A stretch of DNA of 64,000 nt from positions 62,001-126,000 of the forward strand of contig NZ_BSOW01000018.1 of the NCBI RefSeq assembly GCF_030160715.1, written 5' to 3'. Source of the stretch: Bradyrhizobium iriomotense (GTDB taxonomy: Bacteria > Pseudomonadota > Alphaproteobacteria > Rhizobiales > Xanthobacteraceae). The translations under genes were made by a program, and so were the position numbers. Under the pieces are notes generated by a model. It worked only from the letters and a program-made list of their open reading frames with translations. It was not told the DNA's origin and ran no database searches. Below, piece after piece: positions 1 to 9,258 of the stretch; the first letter of the stretch is position 1; the number at the start of each line of letters is the position of its first letter.

Positions 1-708
1 GATTCGCGTCCCGTGGTGGTGATCGATCCCGGCCATGGCGGCATCGACAACGGCACGCAGTCGAGCGGCGAGAGCGAAAAGAACCTGGTGCTGGCCTTTG
101 GTCTCGCCCTGCGCGACCGGCTTGAGAAGAGCGGCAAGTACCGGGTGGTGATGACCCGTGATGATGACACCTTCATCCCGCTGAACGACCGGGTCAAAGT
201 CGCGCGCTCCCTGAACGCTGCGCTGTTCGTCTCGATCCATGCCGACGCATTGCCCCGCAAGGAAGGCGACGCGCAGGGCGCCACGATCTACACGCTGTCG
301 GACAAGGCTTCCGACGCGGAGGCCGAGCGGCTGGCGGACACCGAAAACAAGTCCGACGCGATCGGCGGGGTCAACCTATCCGACGAGCCGACCGACGTCG
401 CGGACATCCTGATCGACCTGGCGCAGCGGGAAACCCGTACCTTTTCAAACCGTTTTGCCCGCCTTTTGATGGGCGAGATGAAGACGACGGTGCGGATGCA
501 CAAGCATCCCCTGAAGTCAGCAGGCTTCCGGGTGCTGAAGGCGCCCGACGTGCCTTCGGTGCTGGTCGAGCTGGGCTACGTCTCCAACAAGGGAGACCTC
601 GAGCATCTGGTCTCCGAGAGCTGGCGTTCCCGGACTGTGACGTCAATGGCCCAGGCCATCGACGCCTTTTTGGCCAAGCGGCTGGCGACTGCCGGATCCA
701 GCAACTGA
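1..708 (+). CDS. amiC: N-acetylmuramoyl-L-alanine amidase, C-terminal part
   Basis: This is the C-terminal 235 residues of a zinc-dependent periplasmic amidase (Amidase_3 fold) that cuts the bond between N-acetylmuramic acid and L-alanine in septal peptidoglycan. The reading frame is open to the left edge, so the start, the signal peptide and any AMIN domain lie outside the window. The zinc ligands are visible in order: His in DPGHGG at about residue 12, Glu in GESEKN, and His in SIHADA. The catalytic Glu sits in VLVELGYVSN near the end. It is followed by the gene for PBP1A, the usual order in related genomes, which suggests a shared role in wall remodelling. The amidase family is certain; the exact symbol is not. 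Confidence 0.93.
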   Translation, partial: DSRPVVVIDPGHGGIDNGTQSSGESEKNLVLAFGLALRDRLEKSGKYRVVMTRDDDTFIPLNDRVKVARSLNAALFVSIHADALPRKEGDAQGATIYTLSDKASDAEAERLADTENKSDAIGGVNLSDEPTDVADILIDLAQRETRTFSNRFARLLMGEMKTTVRMHKHPLKSAGFRVLKAPDVPSVLVELGYVSNKGDLEHLVSESWRSRTVTSMAQAIDAFLAKRLATAGSSN

Positions 709-777
709 AAAGGGAGTTTTGGCTGGCCCCGCAAAGCCCTAGTTTGGCCACAGCGGGCGCTCTATAAAAACCGCTAT

Positions 778-804
778 GGGGGATTGCGGAATCGATGATC
801 CCCC
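778..804. terminator. hairpin downstream of the amidase gene
   Basis: The arms GGGGGAT (778-784) and ATCCCCC (798-804) are perfectly complementary around a 13-base loop. A CCGC/GCGG pair (771-774 and 805-808) can extend the stem. No T-tract follows, so it is only a candidate terminator or mRNA end-protecting hairpin. Confidence 0.3.
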
Positions 805-933
805 GCGGCAAGCGTATTGGGGCCCAAGCCTGGAGCCGGGCCCGACGAATCTCTTAGTGGTGTAATCTTGTACGCCGGATGAATTCGCGACTTGGGAAGG
901 CGCCTATTGCCGGCGCCAAGAATCGTTACACGA

Positions 934-975
934 ATCGCTCCATGGATCGCTCCATGGGTTGTTCAAGGTTTGAAC
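934..975. promoter_or_regulatory. tandem 12-bp repeat plus palindrome before PBP1A
   Basis: ATCGCTCCATGG occurs twice head to tail (934-945 and 946-957). Three bases later comes the palindrome GTTCAA-GGT-TTGAAC (961-975), ending 13 bases before the PBP1A start codon. The position suggests a regulatory or leader element. I recognise no regulator site. Confidence 0.3.
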
Positions 976-988
976 GGAAAAACAGATA

Positions 989-3484
989 ATGCGCTTGCTG
1001 ATACGGTTCATGGGCTTCCTGTTCGCCGCGGGAACCGTGGTCTTCCTGGTGGGCGTCGGGGCCATGGCAGGCCTGATCTGGCATTTCTCCAAGGATTTGC
1101 CGGACTACTCTCAGCTTCAGGATTATGAACCGCCGGTGATGACCCGCGTCCACGCGGTCGATGGTTCGCTGGTCGGCGAATACGCCAAGGAGCGTCGGCT
1201 TTATCTGCCGATCCAGGCGGTGCCGAAGCTCGTGATCAACGCCTTCCTCGCCGCCGAGGACAAGAATTTCTATGAGCATGGCGGCATCGACTACACCGGC
1301 ATGGCGCGTGCCGGTCTGGTCTATCTCCAGAACTACGGCTCCAACCGTCGTCCGCAGGGTGCCTCGACGATCACCCAGCAGGTTGCCAAGAACTTCCTCC
1401 TGACCAACGAAGTGTCGTTCGCCCGCAAGATCAAGGAAGCCTTGCTGGCGATGCGGATCGAGCGGACCTACTCCAAGGACAAGATCCTCGAGCTGTATCT
1501 GAACGAAATCTATCTCGGCCTCGGCGCCTACGGCATCGCGGCGGCCTCGCTCGTCTATTTCGACAAGTCGGTGAACGAGCTGACGGTCGCGGAAGCGGCT
1601 TATCTGGCGGCGCTGCCCAAGATGCCGGCGACACTGCATCCGGTGCGCAACCGCGACCGCGCCATCGAGCGCCGCAACTACGTGATCGACCGCCTCCAGG
1701 AGAACGGCTGGATCAAGCAGGCTGACGCCGAGAAGGCGCGCAAGGAGCCGCTGGCCGTCACCAACCGTTCCAACGCCGCCCACACCTTCGCTGGCGAATA
1801 TTTTGCCGAGGAAGTCCGCCGTGACATCTTCGAGCGCTATGGCGAGAAGAAGCTCTACGAGGGCGGCCTCTCGGTGCGCACGACGCTCGATCCGAAGATC
1901 CAGGTCATGGCCCGCAAGACCATGGTCACCGGCCTCGTGAACTATGACGAGCAGCAGGGCTATCGCGGCGCGATCAGCAAGCTCGACATTTCTGGCGACT
2001 GGGGCGTCAAGCTCGCCGACATCAAGTCGCTGTCCGACATTGCACCCTGGCGCATGGCAGTGGTGCTCGAGACCAGCGACCAGTCGGCGCGCATCGGCTT
2101 CCAGCCGAGCCGCGAACTCGGTGGCGCCGTGAGCAAGCAGCGCGAGACCGGCCTGATCACCCTTGACGGCGTGAGATGGGCAAAGGCCGCCTCGGGAGCG
2201 GCCAGGGGCCGGGCGGCGACCGCGGTGTCGCAGGTGCTTCAGCCCGGCGACGTGATCTACGCCGATCCACTCTACAAGGACGGGCAACCTGTCGAAGGCC
2301 AGTACCGGCTCCGCCAGATCCCCGAGGTGTCGGGCGCGATGGTGGTGATGGACCCCTGGACGGGCCGTGTGCTGGCGATGGTCGGCGGCTTCTCGTTCGA
2401 CCAGAGCCAATTCAACCGCGCCACCCAGGCCTATCGGCAGCCGGGCTCGTCCTTCAAGCCGATCGTCTATTCGGCAGCGCTCGATAACGGCTATACGCCG
2501 TCGACCGTCGTGGTCGACGCGCCCATCGAAATCGACCAGGGGCAGGGCGGCGGCGTTTGGCGTCCGGAAAACTTCTCCTCGGGCAAGTACCAGGGCCCGG
2601 TGACGCTGCGCAACGCGCTGCGGCTCTCGCTCAACACCGTGACGGTGCGCCTCGCGCAGGACATCGGCATGCCGCTGATCGGCGAATATGCGCGCCGCTT
2701 CGGCGTCTATGACGAGCTGCCGAACTATCTCTCGTTTGCGCTCGGCGCCGGCGAGACGACGGCGATGCGCATGGTCACGGCCTATTCGATGATCGCCAAT
2801 GGCGGCCGCCGCGTGAAGCCGACCCTGATCGACCGCATCCAGGACCGCTACGGCCACACCATATTCAAGCACGACCAGCGCGAATGCCGCGGCTGCGATG
2901 CCCCGGGCGGCTGGAAGAACCAGACCGAGCCGCAGCTGGTCGACCGCCGCGAGCAGGTGCTCGACGCCATGACGGCCTATCAGATCACCGAGTTGATGGA
3001 AGGCGTCGTCCAGGCCGGTACCGCGACCGTCGTCAAGGAAGTCGGCAAGCCGATCGCCGGCAAGACCGGCACCACCAACGAGGCCAAGGACGCCTGGTTC
3101 GTCGGCTTCTCGCCGGACATCGCGGTCGGCATCTATATGGGCTACGACAAGCCGCGCCCGCTCGGTAAGGGCAACGCGGCGACCGGCGGTCATCTGGCCG
3201 CGCCGATCGCGCGCGATTTCCTCAAGCTGGCGCTTGCCGATAAGCCGGCAGTTCCGTTCAAGGTTCCGGCCGGCATCAAGCTGATCCGCGTCGTCGCCAA
3301 GTCCGGCATGCGCGCTGGCCCCGGCGAGACCGGGGGCACGATCCTCGAAGCCTTCAAGCCGGGTACGGCGCCGCCGGATAATTACTCCGTCATCGGGGTT
3401 GCCGATGCCGACGGCCGTGGCCCGCAGCAGGCGCCGCCCGATTCCGGCTTCTTCATGCGGCCCGGCACCGGCGGGCTCTATTAG
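989..3484 (+). CDS. mrcA: penicillin-binding protein 1A, bifunctional transglycosylase/transpeptidase
   Basis: Class A PBP of 831 residues that polymerises glycan strands and cross-links peptides in the periplasm, anchored by one N-terminal membrane segment (about residues 5-30). The GT51 glycosyltransferase domain follows, with EDKNFYEHGG carrying the catalytic Glu and QGASTITQQ (roughly residues 60-230). The transpeptidase domain has the active-site SSFK with Ser487 and Lys490, an SLN triad motif in LRLSLNT, and KTG at Lys692. An OB-like insert lies between the two. The C-terminal tail is Pro/Gly rich, and length is normal for PBP1A. The gene sits between the amidase and prfB on the same strand. 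Confidence 0.97.
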   Translation: MRLLIRFMGFLFAAGTVVFLVGVGAMAGLIWHFSKDLPDYSQLQDYEPPVMTRVHAVDGSLVGEYAKERRLYLPIQAVPKLVINAFLAAEDKNFYEHGGIDYTGMARAGLVYLQNYGSNRRPQGASTITQQVAKNFLLTNEVSFARKIKEALLAMRIERTYSKDKILELYLNEIYLGLGAYGIAAASLVYFDKSVNELTVAEAAYLAALPKMPATLHPVRNRDRAIERRNYVIDRLQENGWIKQADAEKARKEPLAVTNRSNAAHTFAGEYFAEEVRRDIFERYGEKKLYEGGLSVRTTLDPKIQVMARKTMVTGLVNYDEQQGYRGAISKLDISGDWGVKLADIKSLSDIAPWRMAVVLETSDQSARIGFQPSRELGGAVSKQRETGLITLDGVRWAKAASGAARGRAATAVSQVLQPGDVIYADPLYKDGQPVEGQYRLRQIPEVSGAMVVMDPWTGRVLAMVGGFSFDQSQFNRATQAYRQPGSSFKPIVYSAALDNGYTPSTVVVDAPIEIDQGQGGGVWRPENFSSGKYQGPVTLRNALRLSLNTVTVRLAQDIGMPLIGEYARRFGVYDELPNYLSFALGAGETTAMRMVTAYSMIANGGRRVKPTLIDRIQDRYGHTIFKHDQRECRGCDAPGGWKNQTEPQLVDRREQVLDAMTAYQITELMEGVVQAGTATVVKEVGKPIAGKTGTTNEAKDAWFVGFSPDIAVGIYMGYDKPRPLGKGNAATGGHLAAPIARDFLKLALADKPAVPFKVPAGIKLIRVVAKSGMRAGPGETGGTILEAFKPGTAPPDNYSVIGVADADGRGPQQAPPDSGFFMRPGTGGLY

Positions 3485-3563
3485 GCCCTAGGATAAGACG
3501 GACGACCGGCAGGCCGGCGGTTGCGCTTTGCAGCCGCCGCCGTTACATCCCATTTCATTCGCA

Positions 3564-3578
3564 CGCGGAAATTCCGCG
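3564..3578. promoter_or_regulatory. perfect palindrome before prfB
   Basis: CGCGGAA-A-TTCCGCG spans 3564-3578, ending 15 bases before the prfB ATG. It could be an operator or a small hairpin masking the weak ribosome-binding region. No regulator is recognised. Confidence 0.25.
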
Positions 3579-3593
3579 AGACCAGAGAACGAC

Positions 3594-4725
3594 ATGCGCG
3601 CCGAAATCGAACGGTTGGTAGAAGAGATCAAGCAGTCAGTCGGGCTGCTGAGGAGGCATCTTTGACGTCGAGAAGTCGACGGCGCGCCTCGCTGAGCTGA
3701 ACAAGCTCGCAGAAGATCCCAATCTCTGGAACGATCCGCAGAAAGCCCAGAAGCTGATGCAGGAGCGCACCTCGCTGGAGGATGCGCTGTCCGGCATTGG
3801 CAAGGTCGAGCAGGAGCTCGAGGACAATATCGGCATGATCGAGCTCGGCGAGGCCGAGGGCGATGAGGGCGTGGTCACTGAGGCCGAAGCGGCGCTGAAA
3901 AACCTCAAGAAGGAAGTCGCGCGGCGCGAACTCGAGGCTCTGCTCTCGGGCGAGGCCGATCGTTTCGATTCCTATCTCGAAGTCCATGCCGGCGCCGGCG
4001 GCACCGAGAGCCAGGACTGGGCGCAGATGCTCTTGCGCATGTACACGCGCTGGGCCGAGACCCACGGCTTCAAGGTCGAGTATCTCGAAGAGTCCGAGGG
4101 GGAAGAGGCCGGCATCAAGTCGGCGACCATCCAGGTCTCCGGCCACAATGCCTATGGCTGGCTGAAGACGGAAGCGGGCGTGCACCGCCTGGTGCGCATC
4201 TCGCCGTTCGATTCCAATGCGCGGCGGCACACCTCGTTCTCGAGCGTGCAGGTGTTTCCCGTCATCGACGACAGCATCAAGATCGACATCAAGGAATCCG
4301 ACGTTCGCACCGACACCATGCGGTCGGGCGGCGCCGGCGGCCAGCACGTCAACAAGACCGAATCCGCGGTGCGCCTGACGCATATTCCAACCGGCGTTGC
4401 CGTGGTCTGCCAGGCCGGCCGCTCTCAGCACAAAAACCGGGCGCAAGCCTGGGACATGCTGCGCGCGCGTCTTTACGAGATCGAGCTGAAGAAGCGCGAG
4501 GAAAAGGCCGCCGCCGACCAGGCCGCCAAGACCGATATCGGCTGGGGCCACCAGATCCGCTCCTACGTGCTGCAGCCCTACCAGATGGTGAAGGATTTGC
4601 GCACGGGCGTGCAGACCTCCGACACCTCGGGCGTGCTCGACGGCGAGCTTGACGAGTTCATGGCCGCGACACTTGCGCAGCGCGCCTTCGGCACCACCAC
4701 CGGCGAGATCGAGGACGTCGACTAG
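3594..4725 (+). CDS. prfB: peptide chain release factor 2, made by programmed +1 frameshift
   Basis: RF2 recognises UGA and UAA stop codons and triggers peptide release. The coding sequence is in two frames. A 23-codon leader starts at ATG 3594 and ends at CTT TGA (3660-3665). Slipping by one base continues at GAC 3664 and runs to TAG at 4723-4725, giving 376 residues. The recoding signal is complete: an internal Shine-Dalgarno AGGAGG three bases before CTT, then TGA followed by C. The rest of the protein has the SPF anticodon-mimic motif in RISPFDSN and the catalytic GGQ (Gln250 of the full product) in GGAGGQHVNKT. This is autoregulation, since scarce RF2 lets the slip happen, and not a broken gene. 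The next gene begins two bases after the stop. Confidence 0.96.
3651..3666 (+). promoter_or_regulatory. prfB +1 recoding signal
   Basis: AGGAGG (3651-3656), three spacer bases, the slippery CTT (3660-3662), the in-frame stop TGA (3663-3665) and C3666. Both spacing and stop context match the classic Escherichia coli RF2 signal, in which the Shine-Dalgarno element sits three bases before CUU. Confidence 0.93.
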
Positions 4726-4727
4726 CC

Positions 4728-5600
4728 ATGCCCCGCGTCGCCTTCATCGGATTGGGGCGGATGGGCCACGGCATGGCCGGCCGCTATCTCGATGCCGGCT
4801 TCACCGTGTCGCTCTGGAACCGCAGCAAGGCCAAGGCAGAAGACCTCATCGCGCGCGGCGCGCGCTGGGCGACCTCGCCCGAGGACGCCGCGATCGATGC
4901 GGACGCCGTGGTGACCATGGTCGCCGACGATGAAGCTTCGCGCAGCGTGTGGCTTGGTCTCAACGGCGCCGCGAAGACGGCGAAGGCCGGCACGATCGCG
5001 ATCGAGTGCTCGACGGTGTCGTATGATCATGCGCGCGAGATGGCGGGCGAATTGAAGGAGCGGGGGCTCGTCTACATCGACTGCCCCGTGACTGGCCTGC
5101 CGGACGCGGCGGCGGCGGGAAAACTGACTTTGCTGGTCGGCGCTGACGCCGCCGATCTCGAACGCGCCCGGCCGTTCCTCGAGCCGATCGGCTCGACCAT
5201 CCGCCATTTCGGCGCGGTCGGATCGGGCACGGTCTACAAGCTCATCAACAACCTCATGGGCGCGATCCAGATCGCAGGCCTTGCCGAAGGTCTTGCGATT
5301 GCCGAGCAGGCCGGGCTCGACATGAATCTCGTGCTGGAATCGATTCTGTCAGGCGTCGCCGCTAGCCCGCAGGTGCAGCGCCACTCCAAGCGCATGGTCG
5401 CCCGCGATTTCAGCGGCGCGACGTTCACCGCCGCGCTGCGGCACAAGGATGCGGACTATGCGGTGATGCTCGCCGAAAGCCTGCTCGCCGACAAGCCGCT
5501 GGTCGGCCGCGCTGCCGTGGACGCTTATGCACGGGCGAAAGCCGTGATGCCCGACGATGACGAGGGCAAGATGATCGAGATCGTGTCGCGACCGAAGTAG
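4728..5600 (+). CDS. NAD(P)-dependent beta-hydroxyacid dehydrogenase family protein
   Basis: A 290-residue member of the 3-hydroxyisobutyrate/6-phosphogluconate dehydrogenase superfamily, which oxidises or reduces beta-hydroxyacids or aldehydes in the cytosol. The N-terminal Rossmann motif GLGRMGHGMA binds the dinucleotide, and WNRSKAKAE follows at the end of the second strand. The substrate segment contains CPVTGLPDAAAAGKLTLLVG, and the catalytic lysine lies in YKLINNLMG. The C-terminal all-helical domain is complete. It starts two bases after prfB stops and so may be co-transcribed. The substrate cannot be told from sequence; glyoxylate/succinic semialdehyde reductase activity is possible. 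Confidence 0.88.
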   Translation: MPRVAFIGLGRMGHGMAGRYLDAGFTVSLWNRSKAKAEDLIARGARWATSPEDAAIDADAVVTMVADDEASRSVWLGLNGAAKTAKAGTIAIECSTVSYDHAREMAGELKERGLVYIDCPVTGLPDAAAAGKLTLLVGADAADLERARPFLEPIGSTIRHFGAVGSGTVYKLINNLMGAIQIAGLAEGLAIAEQAGLDMNLVLESILSGVAASPQVQRHSKRMVARDFSGATFTAALRHKDADYAVMLAESLLADKPLVGRAAVDAYARAKAVMPDDDEGKMIEIVSRPK

Positions 5601-5684
5601 GCCAGCTCGTCTTTATCGGAAATCGGGTGGCAATGGCTATGGCTCCGCAGTAGGCGATCGGTTTGATCGCCAAAGCGGGGCACA

Positions 5685-6611
5685 ATGATTGCCAACGACA
5701 ACCGGATCGACACACGAGACTGGTCGCTACTCTGCGTTCTCTCGATCCTCTGGGGCGGCTCGTTCTTCTTCAATGGCGCGGCGCTGCGGGAACTGCCGCC
5801 TTTGACTTTGGTGTTCCTGCGCGTCGCGCTCGGCGCCGCCATGCTGCTGCCGCTGCTGCGTATCCAGAAGATCCCCTTTCCCAAGGGCGTTGCGGGCTGG
5901 AGGCCGTTCTTCGCGATCGGACTGTTCAACAACGTCGTGCCGTTCTCGCTGATCGTGGTCGGCCAGACCTTCATTCCGAGCGGGCTGGCGTCGATCCTGA
6001 ACGCTACCACACCGCTGTTCACCGTGATCGTGATGGCGATGGCGGGCGAAGAGATATTGCAGATGCGGCGCGTGGCTGGCGTCGCCCTGGGGCTCATCGG
6101 CGTGGTCATCCTGAGAGGCTGGGGCGTCGAGGCGGGGACGGGGCAGGGGTTTGGTATTTTGCTCTGTCTCGGCGGCGCGTTCAGCTACGGCCTCGCGGCG
6201 CTGGCGGCGCGTCGGCTGCTGAAGGACTCGCTGCCGCTCGGGACCGCAGCCTTTCAACTGCTGGCTTCGAGCGTGATGATGGCGGTCGTCGCCGGCGCAG
6301 TCGAACAGCCATGGCTTCTCCCTATGCCGGGCGTGTCGACCTGGCTCGCGGTGCTCGGCCTCGCAGGTCTTTCGACAGCGCTCGCCTACATCGTCTTCTT
6401 CCAGATCCTGCGGCGCTCGGGCGCCACCAATGTCATGCTGGTGACGTTGCTCATTCCCGTGACTGCCATTCTTCTCGGCTGGCTCGTGCTGGGCGAGCCG
6501 GTCTCGCTGCGCGAGATCGCGGGTGCGATGGTCATCGGCAGCGCGCTGCTGGTCATCGACGGACGTGCGCTAACGGTGTGGCGCCGCTGTTCGGCGGCGT
6601 TCGTCCCTTAG
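5685..6611 (+). CDS. EamA/DMT-superfamily transporter
   Basis: A 308-residue integral membrane protein with about ten hydrophobic helices in two EamA-type halves. The first begins SLLCVLSILWGGSFFFNGAAL and the second GFGILLCLGGAFSYGLAALA. Such proteins usually export amino acids or other metabolites; the substrate here is unknown. AGCGGGG shortly before ATG 5685 can serve as ribosome-binding site. Its last 42 bases overlap the end of the convergent O-antigen ligase-like gene, so the two genes meet tail to tail inside coding sequence. Confidence 0.9.
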   Translation: MIANDNRIDTRDWSLLCVLSILWGGSFFFNGAALRELPPLTLVFLRVALGAAMLLPLLRIQKIPFPKGVAGWRPFFAIGLFNNVVPFSLIVVGQTFIPSGLASILNATTPLFTVIVMAMAGEEILQMRRVAGVALGLIGVVILRGWGVEAGTGQGFGILLCLGGAFSYGLAALAARRLLKDSLPLGTAAFQLLASSVMMAVVAGAVEQPWLLPMPGVSTWLAVLGLAGLSTALAYIVFFQILRRSGATNVMLVTLLIPVTAILLGWLVLGEPVSLREIAGAMVIGSALLVIDGRALTVWRRCSAAFVP

Positions 6612-7862
6612 CGTCATGCCGCCGGCGACGCCAACGCCGAGGACGTAGATCCAACCCGCGTGAAAGTCGAACAGATGCGAGTTCAACAGCGAGCTCGTCA
6701 TGTTCTGCACGACGACGACGAGCCCGATCCACGCCGCCAGGCCATCTCCTGTGAACAGCAAGAGATGGACGAGCCACATGGCATAGAGCAGGACGACGCC
6801 GAATAGCCCCCATTGCATGGCAATGTTGAGGGTCTGGTTGTGAGGATTGTTGACCACTTCGGCCTCGATGCCGGTATGTCCCTCGGCGGCCCGCTCGAAC
6901 TGCCGCTTGACCGAGCCGGTGCCGTGGCCGAGCAGGGGCGCCTGCGCCAAGGCGGCGATCGCCTTGCGCCAATAGATCAGGCGCTGCGCCGTGGAGGCGT
7001 GGCTGATGTCTTCATGTCCATGCTGATATTCAACGACGATGTCGGTGATCCGCTGACGCAGATATGACGACGTTGTCCAGGCGAGCAGGCTTGCCGCCAC
7101 AGTGCCCGCCAGCAGCAGCATGGCCGCGCGCCGGCCCAGATGCCGCCAGGCGAACAACGCGAGCAGCACGCCCATGCAGAGCAGCGCAGTGCGGGCGGAG
7201 GCGACGAACAGCATGTTGGTGACGAACAGCAGGACCAGAGCAAGGCAGGCGCACGCCGCGGCCAGCCGCCGCTCGCGCCAGAACGTCAGCGCCGGCAGCA
7301 CAAGCGCAAAGGCGCACAGTGTGAATTCCTGGCTCTGGTCGATGTAGTTCTTGACCGGCACGCCAGCTGATGCCGTTGCGGCGATCTTCCATGCGGGGTG
7401 GAGCAGCACGATCCAGGAGAAGACCGCCAGCAGGGCGCACGAGACGAGAAAGGCCGCGAAGATACACGTGCCACGCTCCGAGCGCTGAAAATGATAGAGC
7501 AGCGGCGGAATGATGACGAGCTTTGCAACCGGCTTGATTGCGTGCAGCCGGTCGGCCCAGGCGGCGTCGGACCAGAGCATGCCTGCGAGCGCGAGGCCAA
7601 GCAGCGCGAAGGGCAAGGCAAAGGCAGGCTGCTTCAGGCAGCTCGCATAGTCCCGCCAATCGATGGTCGGCACGAGGACGAGCAGCCACAGGCCGACGAA
7701 GATCGCCGGCAGCGAGGTCGACCACGGCAGCGACGCCGCGATCATCGCGGCGAGCAGATCGGAACCGTGCATCAGCCTTGCCGTGCTGCGCGAGGGCGCA
7801 AGCACGCCGCGCGCGTCGGCGGCGAGGGCCGCGCCGTGTCCAGCCGCAGCTTCAACGGTCAT
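6570..7862 (-). CDS. O-antigen ligase/polymerase-like membrane protein (WaaL/Wzy family)
   Basis: A 430-residue polytopic protein with roughly ten to twelve hydrophobic segments. A large periplasmic loop holds GHGTGSVKRQF and EVVNNPHNQTLNIAMQWGLFG, where the His-rich NPHNQTL matches the signature of O-antigen ligases and Wzy polymerases. Such enzymes transfer or polymerise lipid-linked glycans at the outer face of the inner membrane. It is the last gene of the minus-strand polysaccharide operon, ten bases after the glycosyltransferase stop. The ATP-driven exporter upstream points to a ligase role, but this is an inference. Confidence 0.85.
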   Translation of the reverse strand: MTVEAAAGHGAALAADARGVLAPSRSTARLMHGSDLLAAMIAASLPWSTSLPAIFVGLWLLVLVPTIDWRDYASCLKQPAFALPFALLGLALAGMLWSDAAWADRLHAIKPVAKLVIIPPLLYHFQRSERGTCIFAAFLVSCALLAVFSWIVLLHPAWKIAATASAGVPVKNYIDQSQEFTLCAFALVLPALTFWRERRLAAACACLALVLLFVTNMLFVASARTALLCMGVLLALFAWRHLGRRAAMLLLAGTVAASLLAWTTSSYLRQRITDIVVEYQHGHEDISHASTAQRLIYWRKAIAALAQAPLLGHGTGSVKRQFERAAEGHTGIEAEVVNNPHNQTLNIAMQWGLFGVVLLYAMWLVHLLLFTGDGLAAWIGLVVVVQNMTSSLLNSHLFDFHAGWIYVLGVGVAGGMTLRDERRRTAAPHR

Positions 7863-7872
7863 GACGAGGCGC

Positions 7873-9258
7873 CTATTGCGCGGCCATCATGCTTTCGGCG
7901 GGTCGATACTGGCCGAGGAAGTCGCGGGCCTGGGTCTGGTAACCGAAGCGCTCGGCAAGCTGGCCGCGGCGGTCCCTGATGTCGCGGCGGCATTCCTCCT
8001 GCCGCGCGATCACGCGCGTGACGGATGCACGGATCGACTCGGCCGAGAACGGATCGAAATAGTCGGCGAGCTCGCCGGCGACCTCGCGGAACACGGCGAT
8101 GTCGGAGCAGAGCACGGGGGTGTTCGCCGCGAGCGCCTCGATGATCGGCACGCCGAACCCTTCGGCGAAGCTCGGCATGATCAGGCCGTGGGCCTCGGCG
8201 ATCAGGCTCGCCTTCTCATGCTCGTCGACATAGCCGGCGAAGCGGATGTTGGGCGGCAGGTTGCGCATCTGGGAGGCGAGACCGGCATAGCCGATCACGA
8301 CGAGATCGGCCTGCGGCATGCCGCGGAAGGCGCGGATCACGGTGGCGACGTTCTTGCGCGGCTCGTTGGAGACGATGACCACGAAGCTCGGCCGCCCCGG
8401 ACGCCCCGTCGGGGCTGGCAGTTGCAGGACATCCGGGGCGTCGAACTGCGTGCGGGGGTAGACGACCCTCGCAGGCAGATGGGCAAATTGCGGCAACAGC
8501 TCCCTGAACCGCATCATGCTGTAGTTGGAGACGAAGGCGAGCTCGTCGGCCTGGCGCAAGCTCGTCAGCAGGCGAGACAAGAACAGGCGCGTCGCGACAT
8601 CGCTGAGCTTGAGGTCGGTCAGCGGCAAGAGGTCGTGGACCACGCAGATCACCTTGGCGCCCGGCTTGCGCTTGATCGCGACGCGAGTCGGCGTGTCGAC
8701 GAGGATGACGTCGTAGTCGCGGGCATCGATCCGCGGCGGCGGCAGCAGGAAAAGGGCGGAGGAGTCCTGATAGCTGTAGAAGCCGGCTTCGAGCTGGAAG
8801 TCGCGGAACAGCTCGAGATGGCGCAGATCTGGCGGGATGTATTCGAGCGCGGCGCTCTTGTTCTCGATCAGCCGCGTGCTCATCCCGCGCAGGCCGATCG
8901 CCCGAAGGAGGCAGAGCGCGTATTCCCACGACGTCGCCATGTCGATCCGGTGCCGGATCCAGCCGAGCAGGCGGCGCAGGCCGCCGTGGCTGCGCATCGT
9001 CGGCTCGCTCATGTTGACCTCGTCGAGGTAGCGGTACAGCGCCAGCAGCTCGATGTTGCGCGATTGCCGCGGAAACAGCCCGGTGCGCCGCTCGCGCGCG
9101 CGCAGCTTGCGGTAGCGGCGCGTGGTCTCGACGAGCAGGGTCAGCTCGTGGCCGTCAGCTTCGAGCGAGCGGATCAACTCGCGGGTGAAGTGGAAGATGC
9201 CGCGTTTGTGGTTGGGCTCGCCGAGCGCCTCGGAGACGACCAGAATGCTCTTCTTCAT
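7873..9258 (-). CDS. family 4-like glycosyltransferase
   Basis: A 461-residue GT-B glycosyltransferase. The C-terminal half has the nucleotide-sugar binding core of GT4 enzymes: PSFVVIVSNEPRKN, then NIRFAGYVDEHEKASLIAEA, and the EX7E-type segment in PSFAEGFGVPIIEALAANTPV. The N-terminal half is the acceptor domain. I set the start at 9258 because its ATG overlaps the TGA of the ABC ATPase gene as ATGA, implying translational coupling; a longer open frame upstream is antisense-like noise within the ATPase gene. Donor and acceptor sugars are unknown. Confidence 0.9.
   Translation of the reverse strand: MKKSILVVSEALGEPNHKRGIFHFTRELIRSLEADGHELTLLVETTRRYRKLRARERRTGLFPRQSRNIELLALYRYLDEVNMSEPTMRSHGGLRRLLGWIRHRIDMATSWEYALCLLRAIGLRGMSTRLIENKSAALEYIPPDLRHLELFRDFQLEAGFYSYQDSSALFLLPPPRIDARDYDVILVDTPTRVAIKRKPGAKVICVVHDLLPLTDLKLSDVATRLFLSRLLTSLRQADELAFVSNYSMMRFRELLPQFAHLPARVVYPRTQFDAPDVLQLPAPTGRPGRPSFVVIVSNEPRKNVATVIRAFRGMPQADLVVIGYAGLASQMRNLPPNIRFAGYVDEHEKASLIAEAHGLIMPSFAEGFGVPIIEALAANTPVLCSDIAVFREVAGELADYFDPFSAESIRASVTRVIARQEECRRDIRDRRGQLAERFGYQTQARDFLGQYRPAESMMAAQ

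Noticed and set aside
926..3193. Open frame of over 750 codons on the minus strand
   Set aside because: It lies wholly antisense to PBP1A, has an Arg/Asp/Leu-rich composition without any domain, and is the usual mirror frame of a high-GC gene.
3660..3668. Reading prfB as a pseudogene because of the early TGA
   Set aside because: The stop is part of a complete recoding signal and the +1 frame is full length with all RF2 motifs.
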